Assembly: GCA_034422075.1 (NCBI GenBank)
Contig: DAOUJX010000060.1
Span: 105,811-169,810 of the forward strand
Source: S34-282 sp034422075
Lineage (GTDB): Bacteria > Chloroflexota > Dehalococcoidia > Lucifugimonadales > Australimonadaceae
Length of the DNA: 64,000 nt
Reading direction: 5' to 3'
Every line of letters begins with the position of its first letter. The first letter of the stretch is position 1. The notes under the pieces are model-generated. The model made no database searches. It was given only the letters and a program-made list of their open reading frames with translations, and was not told the DNA's origin. A program made the position numbers and the translations under genes. Shown here piece by piece: positions 33,090 through 45,951 of this stretch.

Positions 33090-34199
33090 TCACGCCGAGG
33101 CGACCCCGGCAACGATGGCGTCGGTCATCTGCTCGGTCGTCACCCACGGCGTGCCGCCGGTGGCGAGGTCGGCGGTAAGCAGCCCTTCGGCGAGGGCGCC
33201 TTCGACTGCGTGGTTGACCGTCGCCGCCTCGTCGGGTAGGCCGAACGAGTACTGGAGCATGAAGGCGGCGGAGATGATCGCACCAAGGGGGTTGGCCTTG
33301 CCTTGACCTGCGATGTCGGGCGCCGTCCCGTGGATGGGCTCGTAGAGGCCGCGCACCCTGCGCCGGCCTCCGCTTGCGTTGGCCTGAGGCAGCCCTGCGA
33401 GGCTCGCCGACGGCAGCATGCCGAGCGAGGCCGTGAGCACGGCCGCCTCGTCGGAGAGGATGTCGCCGAACATGTTGCCCATCACCAGCACGTCGAAGCT
33501 GGTGGGGCGCGTCACCAGCAGCATCGCGCAGGAGTCGACCAGCTGGTGCTCGAGTGCCACGTCCGGGTAGTCCTCGTGAACGTCGTTGGCGATTTCGCGC
33601 CACATCCGTCCGTTCTCGAGCACGTTGGCCTTGTCGACGGAGGTCACCTTACCGGAGCGCGTGCGCGCCAGTTCGAAGGCGACGCGCAGGATGCGCACGA
33701 CTTCGCGCTCCGTGTAGACCATCGCATCGACGGCGCGGCGTCCGGCCTTGGTCGTGTAGCGGCGCTTGGGCTTCCCATAGTAGAGCCCGCCGGTGAGTTC
33801 GCGGATGATGACCATGTCGGTTCCCGCTACGCGCTCGTTCTTGATGGGGCTCGAGTCCTCCATGCCAGGGAATACCCTGACGGGGCGCAGGTTTGCAAAC
33901 AGGCCGAGCGCCTTGCGCAACCCCAGGATGGCTGCCTCGGGGCGGACGGGCGCGTTGTCCCACTTGGGCCCGCCCACCGCGCCGAACAGCACCGCGTCCG
34001 CCTTCTTCGCCGCAGCGGTCGTCGACACGCGCAGCGGCGTGCCGTGCCGGTCGATGCTAATGCCGCCCACGTCGTCGTAGGCGTAGCGGAAGGTGTGGCC
34101 GAAGCGCTGCCCGATGGCATCGAGCACGCGCTGCGCCGACGAGGTCACCTCCGGCCCAATGCCGTCGCCGGGGAGAACGAGAACGTCAAAAGCGGGCAT
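33090..34199 (-). CDS. leuB: 3-isopropylmalate dehydrogenase
   Basis: NAD-dependent oxidative decarboxylase of leucine synthesis, 369 residues. It has VLPGDGIGPEVTSSAQRVLD, DAVLFGAVGGPKWDN, ANLRPVRVFPGMEDSSPIKN, LTGGLYYGKPKRR, SVDKANVLENGRMWREIAND and MFGDILSDEAAVLTASLGML. The YYGKPK segment and the Ser/Asp residues around substrate and metal are intact. GGAGG precedes the ATG. It follows leuD by 27 nt. Confidence 0.95.
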   Translation of the reverse strand: MPAFDVLVLPGDGIGPEVTSSAQRVLDAIGQRFGHTFRYAYDDVGGISIDRHGTPLRVSTTAAAKKADAVLFGAVGGPKWDNAPVRPEAAILGLRKALGLFANLRPVRVFPGMEDSSPIKNERVAGTDMVIIRELTGGLYYGKPKRRYTTKAGRRAVDAMVYTEREVVRILRVAFELARTRSGKVTSVDKANVLENGRMWREIANDVHEDYPDVALEHQLVDSCAMLLVTRPTSFDVLVMGNMFGDILSDEAAVLTASLGMLPSASLAGLPQANASGGRRRVRGLYEPIHGTAPDIAGQGKANPLGAIISAAFMLQYSFGLPDEAATVNHAVEGALAEGLLTADLATGGTPWVTTEQMTDAIVAGVASA

Positions 34200-34226
34200 G
34201 GGGGGCCTCCGTGGAAGAGCTAGGGG

Positions 34227-34817
34227 TTAGGCGGAGCGCGCCGCCTCGAATGCGGTGATGGAGTCGGCGTGCTGAAGCGTCAGGCCGATGTCGTCCAGCC
34301 CTTGCAGGAGCCGTTCGCGCCGGAAGGGATCGATGTCGAAGTGGGCCTCGAACCCCTGCCCGTCGCTCACCGTTTGCGCCTGCAGATCGACAGTGAGGCG
34401 GTAGCCGGGAGCGTCCTGGGCGCGGCGCATCAGCATCGCCACTTCGTCGGCAGAGAGCGCGACGGGCAGCAAGCCGTTCTGGTAGCAGTTGTTGCGGAAG
34501 ATGTCGGCGAAGGAGGGCGCGATGATGGCGCGGAAGCCGTACTGCTGGAGCGCCCAAGGCGCGTGCTCGCGCGATGACCCGGAGCCGAAGTTCTCGCCCG
34601 CCAGCAGCACCGTTGCGCCTGCATAGTCGGGGTCGTTCAGGATGAAGTCGGGGTTGGGCGAGCCGTCGTCGTTGTAGCGCCACGCGTAGAAGAGCAACTC
34701 CCCGAACCCCACGCGGTCGATCTTCTTCAAGAAGCGCGCGGGGATGATCTGGTCTGTATCGACGTTGATGCGGTCGAGCGGCAACGCAGCCCCGCTATGC
34801 GTGGCGAAAGCGTCCAT
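34227..34817 (-). CDS. leuD: 3-isopropylmalate dehydratase small subunit
   Basis: The swivel subunit of isopropylmalate isomerase, 196 residues. It carries PLDRINVDTDQIIPARFLKK, GATVLLAGENFGSGSSREHA and PWALQQYGFRAIIAPSFADI, FRNNCYQNGLLPV. The length suits the bacterial form that pairs with a ~470-residue LeuC. Its ATG follows the leuC stop directly (TAGATG), which supports equal expression of the two subunits. Confidence 0.95.
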   Translation of the reverse strand: MDAFATHSGAALPLDRINVDTDQIIPARFLKKIDRVGFGELLFYAWRYNDDGSPNPDFILNDPDYAGATVLLAGENFGSGSSREHAPWALQQYGFRAIIAPSFADIFRNNCYQNGLLPVALSADEVAMLMRRAQDAPGYRLTVDLQAQTVSDGQGFEAHFDIDPFRRERLLQGLDDIGLTLQHADSITAFEAARSA

Positions 34818-36227
34818 CTACACCTCCCGCACGTCCACGAAGTGGCCGGCGATGGCGGCGGCCGCGGCCATGGCGGGGCTGACGAGGTGCGTGCGCCCGC
34901 CGGGGCCCTGGCGCCCCTCGAAGTTGCGGTTGGAGGTCGAGGCGCTGCGCTCGCCCGGGCTCAGCATGTCGGGGTTCATGCCGAGGCACATGGAGCAGCC
35001 CGCCTCGCGCCAATCGAATCCTGCCTCCGTGAAAATCGCGTCCAGGCCCTCCGCCTCCGCCTGCAACTTGACACGGGTGGAGCCGGGGACGACGAGCGCG
35101 CGGACGGTCGGCGCGACCTTGCGGCCCTTGGCTACTGCCGCAGCGGCGCGCAGGTCCTCGATGCGCGAATTGGTGCACGACCCGATGAACACGCAATCGA
35201 CGTCGATGTCCTCGATGCGCGTGCCCGGCTCGAGGCCCATGTACGCAAGCGCCTTCTCGGCGGCCTGGCGCTCCAGGTCGGTCGCGAAATCGCTGGGGAA
35301 GGGCACGCTTCCGTCCACCGTCGTGACTTGCCCGGGGTTGGTGCCCCACGTCACGTGCGGTGTGAGCGTGGCTGCGTTTAGCGTCACCACCTTGTCGTAG
35401 ACGGCGCCGGGGTCGGAGGGCAGGGCGCGCCACGCCTCGACGGCGGCGTCCCACGCACCCCCCTTGGGCGCGAGCGGCGTCGACTGCAGGTAGGCGAACG
35501 TCGTCTCGTCGGGTGCGACCATGCCGGCGCGTGCGCCCGCCTCGATGGACATGTTGCACACGGTCATCCGCCCCTCCATCGACAGCGCGCGGATGGCCTC
35601 GCCCGTGTACTCGATGACGTGGCCCGTGCCACCGGCTGTGCCGATGTGACCGATGACGGCGAGGATGATGTCCTTTGCGGTGCACCCCGGCGGCAGTTCG
35701 CCGTCGACGCGCACCTCCATCGTCTTGGGCCGCTGCTGCCACAGGCATTGGGTGGCGAGCACGTGCTCCACTTCGGAGGTGCCGATGCCGAACGCGAGCG
35801 CGCCGAATGCGCCGTGCGTTGCCGTGTGGCTGTCGCCGCAGACGAGCACTATCCCCGGCTGCGTTCGCCCCTGCTCCGGAGAGATGACGTGCACGATGCC
35901 CTGGTTCTCCGAGTACATGTCGTAGTACTCGATGCCGAACTCACGGGTGTTGCGGTCGAGCGCCTCGAGTTGGAGGCGCGACGTCTCGTCGGCGATCAGG
36001 ACGTTGCCCGATGAGCGGTCGTCCGTGGGGACGTTGTGGTCGGCGACGGCGATGGTGCGGTCGGTGCGCCGCACCGAGCGCTGGTTGAGCCGCAGCCCGT
36101 CGAACGCCTGCGCGGAGGTGACCTCATGGACAAGGTGCAGGTCGACGTAGAGGAGCGTGGGCTGCCCCGGCTCCTCGCGGACGACGTGCGCGTCCCAAAT
36201 CTTCTCGAACATCGTCCTAGGCGCCAC
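34818..36227 (-). CDS. leuC: 3-isopropylmalate dehydratase large subunit
   Basis: Aconitase-family 4Fe-4S subunit, 469 residues. It has LLYVDLHLVHEVTSAQAFDG, GIVLVCGDSHTATHGAFGAL and the cluster cysteines in VFIGSCTNSRIEDLRAAAAV and GCSMCLGMN. GERSASTSNRNFEGRQGPGG is the aconitase signature. The start is a GTG at 36227 preceded by AGGAGG, preferred over the internal ATG five codons later. It is the first gene of leuCDB. leuA is not in the window. Confidence 0.96.
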   Translation of the reverse strand: MAPRTMFEKIWDAHVVREEPGQPTLLYVDLHLVHEVTSAQAFDGLRLNQRSVRRTDRTIAVADHNVPTDDRSSGNVLIADETSRLQLEALDRNTREFGIEYYDMYSENQGIVHVISPEQGRTQPGIVLVCGDSHTATHGAFGALAFGIGTSEVEHVLATQCLWQQRPKTMEVRVDGELPPGCTAKDIILAVIGHIGTAGGTGHVIEYTGEAIRALSMEGRMTVCNMSIEAGARAGMVAPDETTFAYLQSTPLAPKGGAWDAAVEAWRALPSDPGAVYDKVVTLNAATLTPHVTWGTNPGQVTTVDGSVPFPSDFATDLERQAAEKALAYMGLEPGTRIEDIDVDCVFIGSCTNSRIEDLRAAAAVAKGRKVAPTVRALVVPGSTRVKLQAEAEGLDAIFTEAGFDWREAGCSMCLGMNPDMLSPGERSASTSNRNFEGRQGPGGRTHLVSPAMAAAAAIAGHFVDVREV

Positions 36228-36333
36228 CGGAGTCCTCCTAACGGGGAAAGCGCGCGTAAGGATAGCCGCTCAACGCCGGGCGCGCTAGGGGCAGGAGCGC
36301 CCCACGCCTGATGAGGAGAGCGCTGCTACGCCG

Positions 36334-36339
36334 TATAAT
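36334..36339 (+). promoter_or_regulatory. -10 box TATAAT for a leaderless gene
   Basis: A consensus TATAAT ends six bases before the ATG at 36346, so the transcript should begin at the A of the start codon. No ribosome-binding site lies between. The -35 position (36311-36316) reads ATGAGG and is weak. Confidence 0.6.
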
Positions 36340-36345
36340 CTCCCC

Positions 36346-37062
36346 ATGCCATTCATTGCGGTGACGGCGACGGATGCACGGGAGGCCGCGCCGTACATCG
36401 CGTCGCTGGAGAAGCGCGGCGCGTCGACCCGCCTCGTAACCCCCGATGCCTATACGAGCCTCGACGACGCGATGCGCGGCGCGGGAGGCCTGCTGCTGTG
36501 CGGCGGCGTCGACGTCCACCCCAGGCACTACGGACAGGACATCGATCCCAACGCCAACGTCGAGACGCTAGAGGAGCGTGACCAGGTGGAGTTTTCTATG
36601 CTCCGCGACGCGCTCCCACGCGACATGCCCGTGCTGGCGATCTGCCGGGGGCTGCAGTTGCTCAACGTCGCATTCGGCGGGTCGCTCCTCCAGGACATCC
36701 CCGACCACGGGCCGGGGAACATCGAGGACAAGGACGAGTTGGACGAGCCGGTCACCCACCCCGCCTACGTCTCGCCGGGGAGCAAGCTCGGCCACGTCGT
36801 AGGCTTGGGTGCTGTCTACACCGTCAACTCATGGCACCATCAGGGCCTGCGCGACGCGCAACGCGCGCCCGGACTGCTCGCCTCCTCGTACCACCCCACG
36901 GACGGCATCGTCGAGGGGCTGGAGAGTCCGGCGCACGATTGGGTCATCGGCGTCCAGTGCCACCCCGAGCGCGAGTGGGAGGTGCCGCGCAACTTCCTTC
37001 ACCTGTTTGAGGGCTTCGTCGAACGCGCGGAGGCGTTCGAGCGGCTTGGCGCAAGGGCGTAG
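36346..37062 (+). CDS. gamma-glutamyl-gamma-aminobutyrate hydrolase family (peptidase C26)
   Basis: A 238-residue class I glutamine-amidotransferase-like hydrolase related to PuuD. The nucleophile elbow is LAICRGLQLLNVAFGGSLLQ with the catalytic Cys; the His and Glu of the triad lie in VQCHPEREWE. GLLLCGGVDVHPRHYGQD and VNSWHHQGL are also typical. Members cleave gamma-glutamyl bonds of polyamine-degradation intermediates or related compounds; no polyamine genes are nearby. The consensus -10 box just upstream predicts a leaderless transcript. Confidence 0.88.
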   Translation: MPFIAVTATDAREAAPYIASLEKRGASTRLVTPDAYTSLDDAMRGAGGLLLCGGVDVHPRHYGQDIDPNANVETLEERDQVEFSMLRDALPRDMPVLAICRGLQLLNVAFGGSLLQDIPDHGPGNIEDKDELDEPVTHPAYVSPGSKLGHVVGLGAVYTVNSWHHQGLRDAQRAPGLLASSYHPTDGIVEGLESPAHDWVIGVQCHPEREWEVPRNFLHLFEGFVERAEAFERLGARA

Positions 37063-37066
37063 AGCC

Positions 37067-37543
37067 TTGCTTGACAAGCAGACCTGCCCGCACCGCTACC
37101 TCTCGCCGCAGCGCCAGTGCCGCGAGTGCGGAATGCAGTTCCGCGTCGTCTACGAGGAGGCGCGCTTTGGGCTGTGGCGCCCCGCTTTCGCTGCCGTGCT
37201 GTTCGGCATCGGCACCTTGCTGCTGACGGCGATGGCGTTTGTCAACGACCTGGGCATCTTCAGGGCGCTCCTCGTCGGGCTGACGGTGTTCTGGCTGGTG
37301 CGGGCGATGATGGCGTCCGCCGACATGTTCGTCCCGCGCCAGTTCCGCGTGGGCGAGCTTGGGCCGATAGGGCCGCGAGGCGTCTTGAGCATCTTCGCCG
37401 TGAAGCCGCTCATCGCGCCCGTTGCCGGGTACCGCTTCCAATTCGACCTGCGGCTGCGCGAGCGCTTGAGTGAGGGCGACATCGTGTTGGTGGAGTTCAT
37501 GCGCTGGACCAAACTGCCGGCGATCTGGTACCGGGGAACCTAG
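37067..37543 (+). CDS. zinc-ribbon-like two-TM membrane protein, unknown function
   Basis: The predicted 158-residue product begins with a possible metal site (CPHRYLSPQRQCRECG). Two hydrophobic segments follow (FAAVLFGIGTLLLTAMAFV and ALLVGLTVFWLVRAMMAS), then a soluble C-terminal part (RFQFDLRLRERLSEGDIVLV). The start is uncertain: a TTG at 37067, four bases after the preceding stop with AAGGGCG upstream, keeps the Cys/His cluster, whereas the first ATG (37133) lies within it. I do not recognise the family. Confidence 0.6.
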   Translation: MLDKQTCPHRYLSPQRQCRECGMQFRVVYEEARFGLWRPAFAAVLFGIGTLLLTAMAFVNDLGIFRALLVGLTVFWLVRAMMASADMFVPRQFRVGELGPIGPRGVLSIFAVKPLIAPVAGYRFQFDLRLRERLSEGDIVLVEFMRWTKLPAIWYRGT

Positions 37544-37590
37544 CGTGGCGCCGTACGGCGAAAACGCCGCTGTATTGACGCTAAACACAC

Positions 37591-37619
37591 TTCGGCTGCA
37601 GCGCCGCTTCTGCTATAAA
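37591..37619 (+). promoter_or_regulatory. candidate gyrA promoter
   Basis: TTCGGC at 37591-37596, a 17-bp spacer, and TATAAA at 37614-37619, about 50 bases before the gyrA ATG. A TTGACG at 37575-37580 has no -10 element at proper spacing. The 126-bp gap before gyrA holds no gene. Confidence 0.35.
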
Positions 37620-37669
37620 CGCTAGGGCGGCCTACGCGTAAATCGGTGGCATTCGAGGAGCGTCGGTAG

Positions 37670-40459
37670 ATGGTCACACAAGGCGGACGCATACGGCCGG
37701 TACGCATCGAAGAGGAGATGCGCGGCGCGTACCTCGATTACGCGATGAGCGTCATCGTCTCGCGCGCGCTGCCCGACGTGCGCGACGGCCTTAAGCCCGT
37801 GCAACGGCGCATCCTCTACGCCATGCATGAGATGGGCCTGCGCCCCAACTCCTCCTACAAGAAGAGCGCCGGCGTCGTGGGCGAGGTGCTGGGCAAGTAC
37901 CACCCTCACGGCGACTCGCCCGTCTACGACGCGCTCGTGCGAATGGCGCAGGACTTCTCCATGCGCCACCCCCTCATCGACGGGCAGGGCAACTTCGGCT
38001 CGGTGGACGACGACCCACCGGCGGCGATGCGTTACACGGAGGCACGCTTGGCCTCCATCACCGAGCATATGCTCACCGACCTCGACCGCAACACCGTCGA
38101 CTTTCTCGACAACTACGACGGTTCGGCGCAGGAGCCGACGGTGCTGCCCGCGATGCTGCCCAACCTGCTGCTCAACGGCGCGGGAGGCATCGCCGTCGGC
38201 ATGGCTACCAACATCGCGCCCCACAATCTGCACGAGCTCAGCGACGCCATCGTTCACCTCGTCGACTACCCGGACGCGACGATAGACGACCTGATGGCGT
38301 TCGTGCGGGGGCCCGACTTCCCGACCGCCGGCATCATCATGGGGCGCGAGGGCATCAGCCATGCGTTCCACACCGGCCGCGGGCGTATCGTCATTCGCGC
38401 CCGCGCTGAGGTCGAGCCGATGGAGCGCGGCGACCGCTCGCGCATCGTGGTCACCGAACTGCCCTACCAGGTCAACAAGGCGACGCTGGTCGAGCGCATC
38501 GCGATGCTGGTGAAGGACAAGAAGCTGGACGGCGTGACCGACGTGCGCGACGAGTCGGGCCGCGAGGGCCTGCGCGTCGTCGTCGAATTGGCGCGCGGGA
38601 TGCACCCTGACCGCGTGCTCAACAACCTCTTCAAGCACACGCAGATGCAGCACGCCTTCCACGTCAACATGCTCGCGCTCGTCGACGGGCAGCCGCGCGT
38701 GCTCACCCTGCGCTCCGCCCTCACGCACTACATCGACTTCCGCCGCATCGTCATCCAGCGCCGCGCGGAGTACGACCTCGCCCGCGCCCGCGCCCGTGCC
38801 CACATCCTCGAGGGGCTGCGCATCGCCCTCGAGCACATCGACGAGATCATCCAACTCATCCGCGGGTCGGATGACGTGGAGACGGCGCGCAACGGCCTAA
38901 TAGAGCGCTACGGTCTCAGCGAGACGCAGGCCCAGGCCATCCTCGACATGCAGCTGCGCCGCCTCGCCGCACTCGAGCGCCAGCGCATCGAGGACGAGTG
39001 GAACGACCTGCAGGCGCGCATCGCCGACCTGGAGGGGCTGCTCGGCGACCCCCGACGCGTCATGGGCGTCATCCGTGACGAGACGATCAAGAGCAAGGAG
39101 AGCGCCGGCAATGCGCGCCGCACCGAGGTGTGGGACCAGGAAGCCACCGACTTCTCGATGGAGGAGCTGACGCCGCACGCCGACATGGCGATCACGCTGA
39201 GCGACCGCGGCTACCTCAAGCGCCTGCCCATCGACGCCTACCGCTTGCAGCGGCGTGGAGGCAAGGGCGTCCGCGGCCAGGAGACGCGCGAGGGCGACGC
39301 CGTGCAGCAGCTCGTCGTTGCCGACACGCACCACTGGCTCTACTTCTTCACCAACACGGGGCGGGTGTACCGCGAACGCATCTTTAGCCTCCCCCTCGAC
39401 GGATCGCGCCAATCGCGCGGCATTCCCGTTCAAAACATCATCGACATCAAGCCATCAGAACGCGTTACGGCCATCGTCGACATCCCCGACCCCAAAGAGA
39501 ACAAGTCCATCATCATGGCCACGCGCAAGGGCAAGGTGAAGCGGATGCACCTCGACAAGTTCGTCAACATCCGCACCAACGGCCTCTCCGCCATGAACCT
39601 CGACAAGGACGACACGCTCCTGTTTGCGCGCCTTGCGGACGATGACATGAGCGTCATCATGGTCACGCGCGAGGGCAAGGGCGTGCAATTCCCCATCATG
39701 AAAGAGGGGAAGGAGCCCGGCAGCACCGAGGAGGTGCTGCGCGAGCGCAAGGGCCGAGGCGCCAGCGGCGTGCGCGGCATCCGACTCGAGGGCGACGATG
39801 AGGTCGTCGGCATGGACGTTGCGCGACCGCAAGACCGGTTGCTCCTGCTCACCGTCAAGGGCTACGGCAAGCGTACCGACGTCGACAAGTTCCGCGTCAC
39901 CGGACGCGACGCCAAGGGCGTCATTGCGCAGAGCATCACCGACAAGACGGGCCCGATAGCCGCCGCCGTCGTGGTCGGCCCGGACATCGAGGAGGTCATC
40001 GTCGGCTCTGCGAAGGCGATGGTCTATCGCACGCGCATCATGGAGATACGCACCATCGGCCGGACGACCCAGGGCTCCAAGGTGATGACCAAGCTGAGCG
40101 ATGACGACCTGGTCATCTCGATGAGCGCGTTCAAGACGGGCGACTGGGACGAAGATGTCGAGACGCCGACGCTGGCCGCGCCCGCCAAGCCCAAGACCCC
40201 TGCTAAGGCATCCCGCGGCAAGGCCAGGCCCAAGCAAGAGGCGTCCAAGGAACCGGCTCCCGAAACGAAGGCGCCTCAGGCGGAGGCGACGCCCGCTTCC
40301 GAGCCCGAGCCGGCCGCCGATGCTGGGCCTGCTTCCGAGCCGACGCCGCCCAAGGCGCCTCGCCGCGCCAGCGGCTCCCGCCGCCCCGCCGTCAACGGCC
40401 ACAGCCCCCAGATGCCGCTCGACCTCGAGGTGGACGGCGGCGCAGAGGGGGAGGCGTAG
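37670..40459 (+). CDS. gyrA: DNA gyrase subunit A with long C-terminal tail
   Basis: The breakage-reunion subunit of gyrase, 929 residues. The catalytic Tyr is Y122 (AAMRYTEARL). The quinolone-region residues are S83 and D87 (HPHGDSPVYDALVRMAQDF), the susceptible-type pair of E. coli. The GyrA-box QRRGGKG lies at residues 527-533, starting the six-bladed DNA-wrapping domain. After the last blade come about 110 residues of low-complexity tail, rich in Pro, Ala, Lys and Glu, ending QMPLDLEVDGGAEGEA. The stand-alone copy of the wrapping domain is at 7286-8335. Confidence 0.97.
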   Translation: MVTQGGRIRPVRIEEEMRGAYLDYAMSVIVSRALPDVRDGLKPVQRRILYAMHEMGLRPNSSYKKSAGVVGEVLGKYHPHGDSPVYDALVRMAQDFSMRHPLIDGQGNFGSVDDDPPAAMRYTEARLASITEHMLTDLDRNTVDFLDNYDGSAQEPTVLPAMLPNLLLNGAGGIAVGMATNIAPHNLHELSDAIVHLVDYPDATIDDLMAFVRGPDFPTAGIIMGREGISHAFHTGRGRIVIRARAEVEPMERGDRSRIVVTELPYQVNKATLVERIAMLVKDKKLDGVTDVRDESGREGLRVVVELARGMHPDRVLNNLFKHTQMQHAFHVNMLALVDGQPRVLTLRSALTHYIDFRRIVIQRRAEYDLARARARAHILEGLRIALEHIDEIIQLIRGSDDVETARNGLIERYGLSETQAQAILDMQLRRLAALERQRIEDEWNDLQARIADLEGLLGDPRRVMGVIRDETIKSKESAGNARRTEVWDQEATDFSMEELTPHADMAITLSDRGYLKRLPIDAYRLQRRGGKGVRGQETREGDAVQQLVVADTHHWLYFFTNTGRVYRERIFSLPLDGSRQSRGIPVQNIIDIKPSERVTAIVDIPDPKENKSIIMATRKGKVKRMHLDKFVNIRTNGLSAMNLDKDDTLLFARLADDDMSVIMVTREGKGVQFPIMKEGKEPGSTEEVLRERKGRGASGVRGIRLEGDDEVVGMDVARPQDRLLLLTVKGYGKRTDVDKFRVTGRDAKGVIAQSITDKTGPIAAAVVVGPDIEEVIVGSAKAMVYRTRIMEIRTIGRTTQGSKVMTKLSDDDLVISMSAFKTGDWDEDVETPTLAAPAKPKTPAKASRGKARPKQEASKEPAPETKAPQAEATPASEPEPAADAGPASEPTPPKAPRRASGSRRPAVNGHSPQMPLDLEVDGGAEGEA

Positions 40460-40519
40460 GGATCCCCACCGCTCCCTAGGCAGGGGGGTCTCTGGTCCGC
40501 TCTACCTGTATCGCGAGCC

Positions 40520-44830
<4,311 letters not shown>

Positions 44831-44896
44831 GCCTGCTATCCTGCGCAGGCCGGCCCCGAGGAGGGGCGGTCACTCATTCAGAACGAGGTCTATGCG

Positions 44897-45292
44897 ATGG
44901 CGGAAAAGGAACTGTTGCAGTACGAAGGATTCATGCCCCACGGGCCGAACGTCCCGCACGGGGTCCGTGTCGGCAACACCATCGAGTACTCGGCGATTCG
45001 CCCGGCGCGGCCCGACCGCACGACGGCGGACACGCCAGAGGAGCAGGCGCGCGACGCCTTTGCCAACATGAAGCGCCTCCTGGACGAGGAGGGGCTGACG
45101 TGGAAGAACATCGTCAAGGTGCGCGTCTACGTCACCAAGCAGGAGTACATCCGGCCGATGAACGAGGTGTGGTACGAGCACTTCCCGTCGGACTCGAACC
45201 CTGCAGCGCGCGTGGTCATCGGCGCAGCCTTTCTGGCCGGCGAGAACACGATGATGACGCTGGACGCGACGGCTCAGACGGACATCGACTAG
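44897..45292 (+). CDS. RidA/YjgF/UK114 family protein
   Basis: A 131-residue trimeric Rid-family protein. It contains EEQARDAFANMKRLLDEEGL, VKVRVYVTKQEYIRPMNEVW and NPAARVVIGAAFLAGENTMM, with the conserved Arg of the active cleft. Canonical RidA hydrolyses reactive enamine/imine intermediates made by PLP enzymes; Rid subfamilies differ and I cannot place this one firmly. The ATG is preceded by CGAGGT. Its stop shares CTAG with the convergent DUF998 gene. Confidence 0.83.
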   Translation: MAEKELLQYEGFMPHGPNVPHGVRVGNTIEYSAIRPARPDRTTADTPEEQARDAFANMKRLLDEEGLTWKNIVKVRVYVTKQEYIRPMNEVWYEHFPSDSNPAARVVIGAAFLAGENTMMTLDATAQTDID

Positions 45293-45951
45293 GCGCCGGC
45301 GCGCGGGCTGGCGTAACGCCCGTCCACCGTCCAGTAGAGCTTCATCGACACCAGCTGTATCCAGGCGAGCGCAATGACGAAGAACGTCTTTTGCCACAGC
45401 CCGTCCAGGTGTGCGTGCCAGCCGGCGAAGAAGACGTAGATGAACGGCGCCGCTGCGAGCGAAGCGATGAACGATACCAACGGGAAGTTGCCCCAGCCGG
45501 GTGTGCCCCGCGAGGCGAAGTAGATGGAAACCGCCATGGCGAATATCGCGATGCCGCTCGCGTTGGCTGCGCCCTGGTGGATGGTCCCGGACAGCGACGA
45601 TGACCCCGGCATGGGCCATGCCGTCTCAAACGCGCCGCCCAAGAGGCTGGTGATGCTGTAGAAGGCCACGGCCAGCCAGACAAGGGCCGCACGCCGATTG
45701 CGCCCGAGCCCGCGGTAGAACGCATAACCCAATGGCAGCGTGAGCGCGCCGTAGGACAGGTAGGCCGAGCGCATCAACCAGGGGTGCCGAGAGTCGTCGG
45801 ATGCCAAGCGGCTCAGCAGGTCATCAAGGTGGCTGAACTCCGGCGTCACCAGCGAGGCAGCTATCACGAGGATGGTGGCGGAGCACACCGCCGCGAGGTG
45901 AGACCACAGCGCCAGGTAGCGCGTCCAACGGTCAGATTGCATGCTGCTCAC
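45289..45951 (-). CDS. DUF998 family membrane protein (first copy)
   Basis: A 220-residue protein with about six membrane segments. The DUF998 pattern is seen in TPEFSHLDDLLSRLASDDSR, HPWLMRSAYLSYGALTLPLG and HQGAANASGIAIFAMAVSIY. Function unknown. It overlaps the next gene upstream, a second DUF998 protein, by 20 nt, so the pair is a tandem duplication that has since diverged. Confidence 0.75.
   Translation of the reverse strand: MSSMQSDRWTRYLALWSHLAAVCSATILVIAASLVTPEFSHLDDLLSRLASDDSRHPWLMRSAYLSYGALTLPLGYAFYRGLGRNRRAALVWLAVAFYSITSLLGGAFETAWPMPGSSSLSGTIHQGAANASGIAIFAMAVSIYFASRGTPGWGNFPLVSFIASLAAAPFIYVFFAGWHAHLDGLWQKTFFVIALAWIQLVSMKLYWTVDGRYASPRAGA

Noticed and set aside
34227..36227. leuCD read as aconitase genes
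   Set aside because: The split large/small subunit arrangement, the sizes and the linkage to leuB identify isopropylmalate dehydratase.
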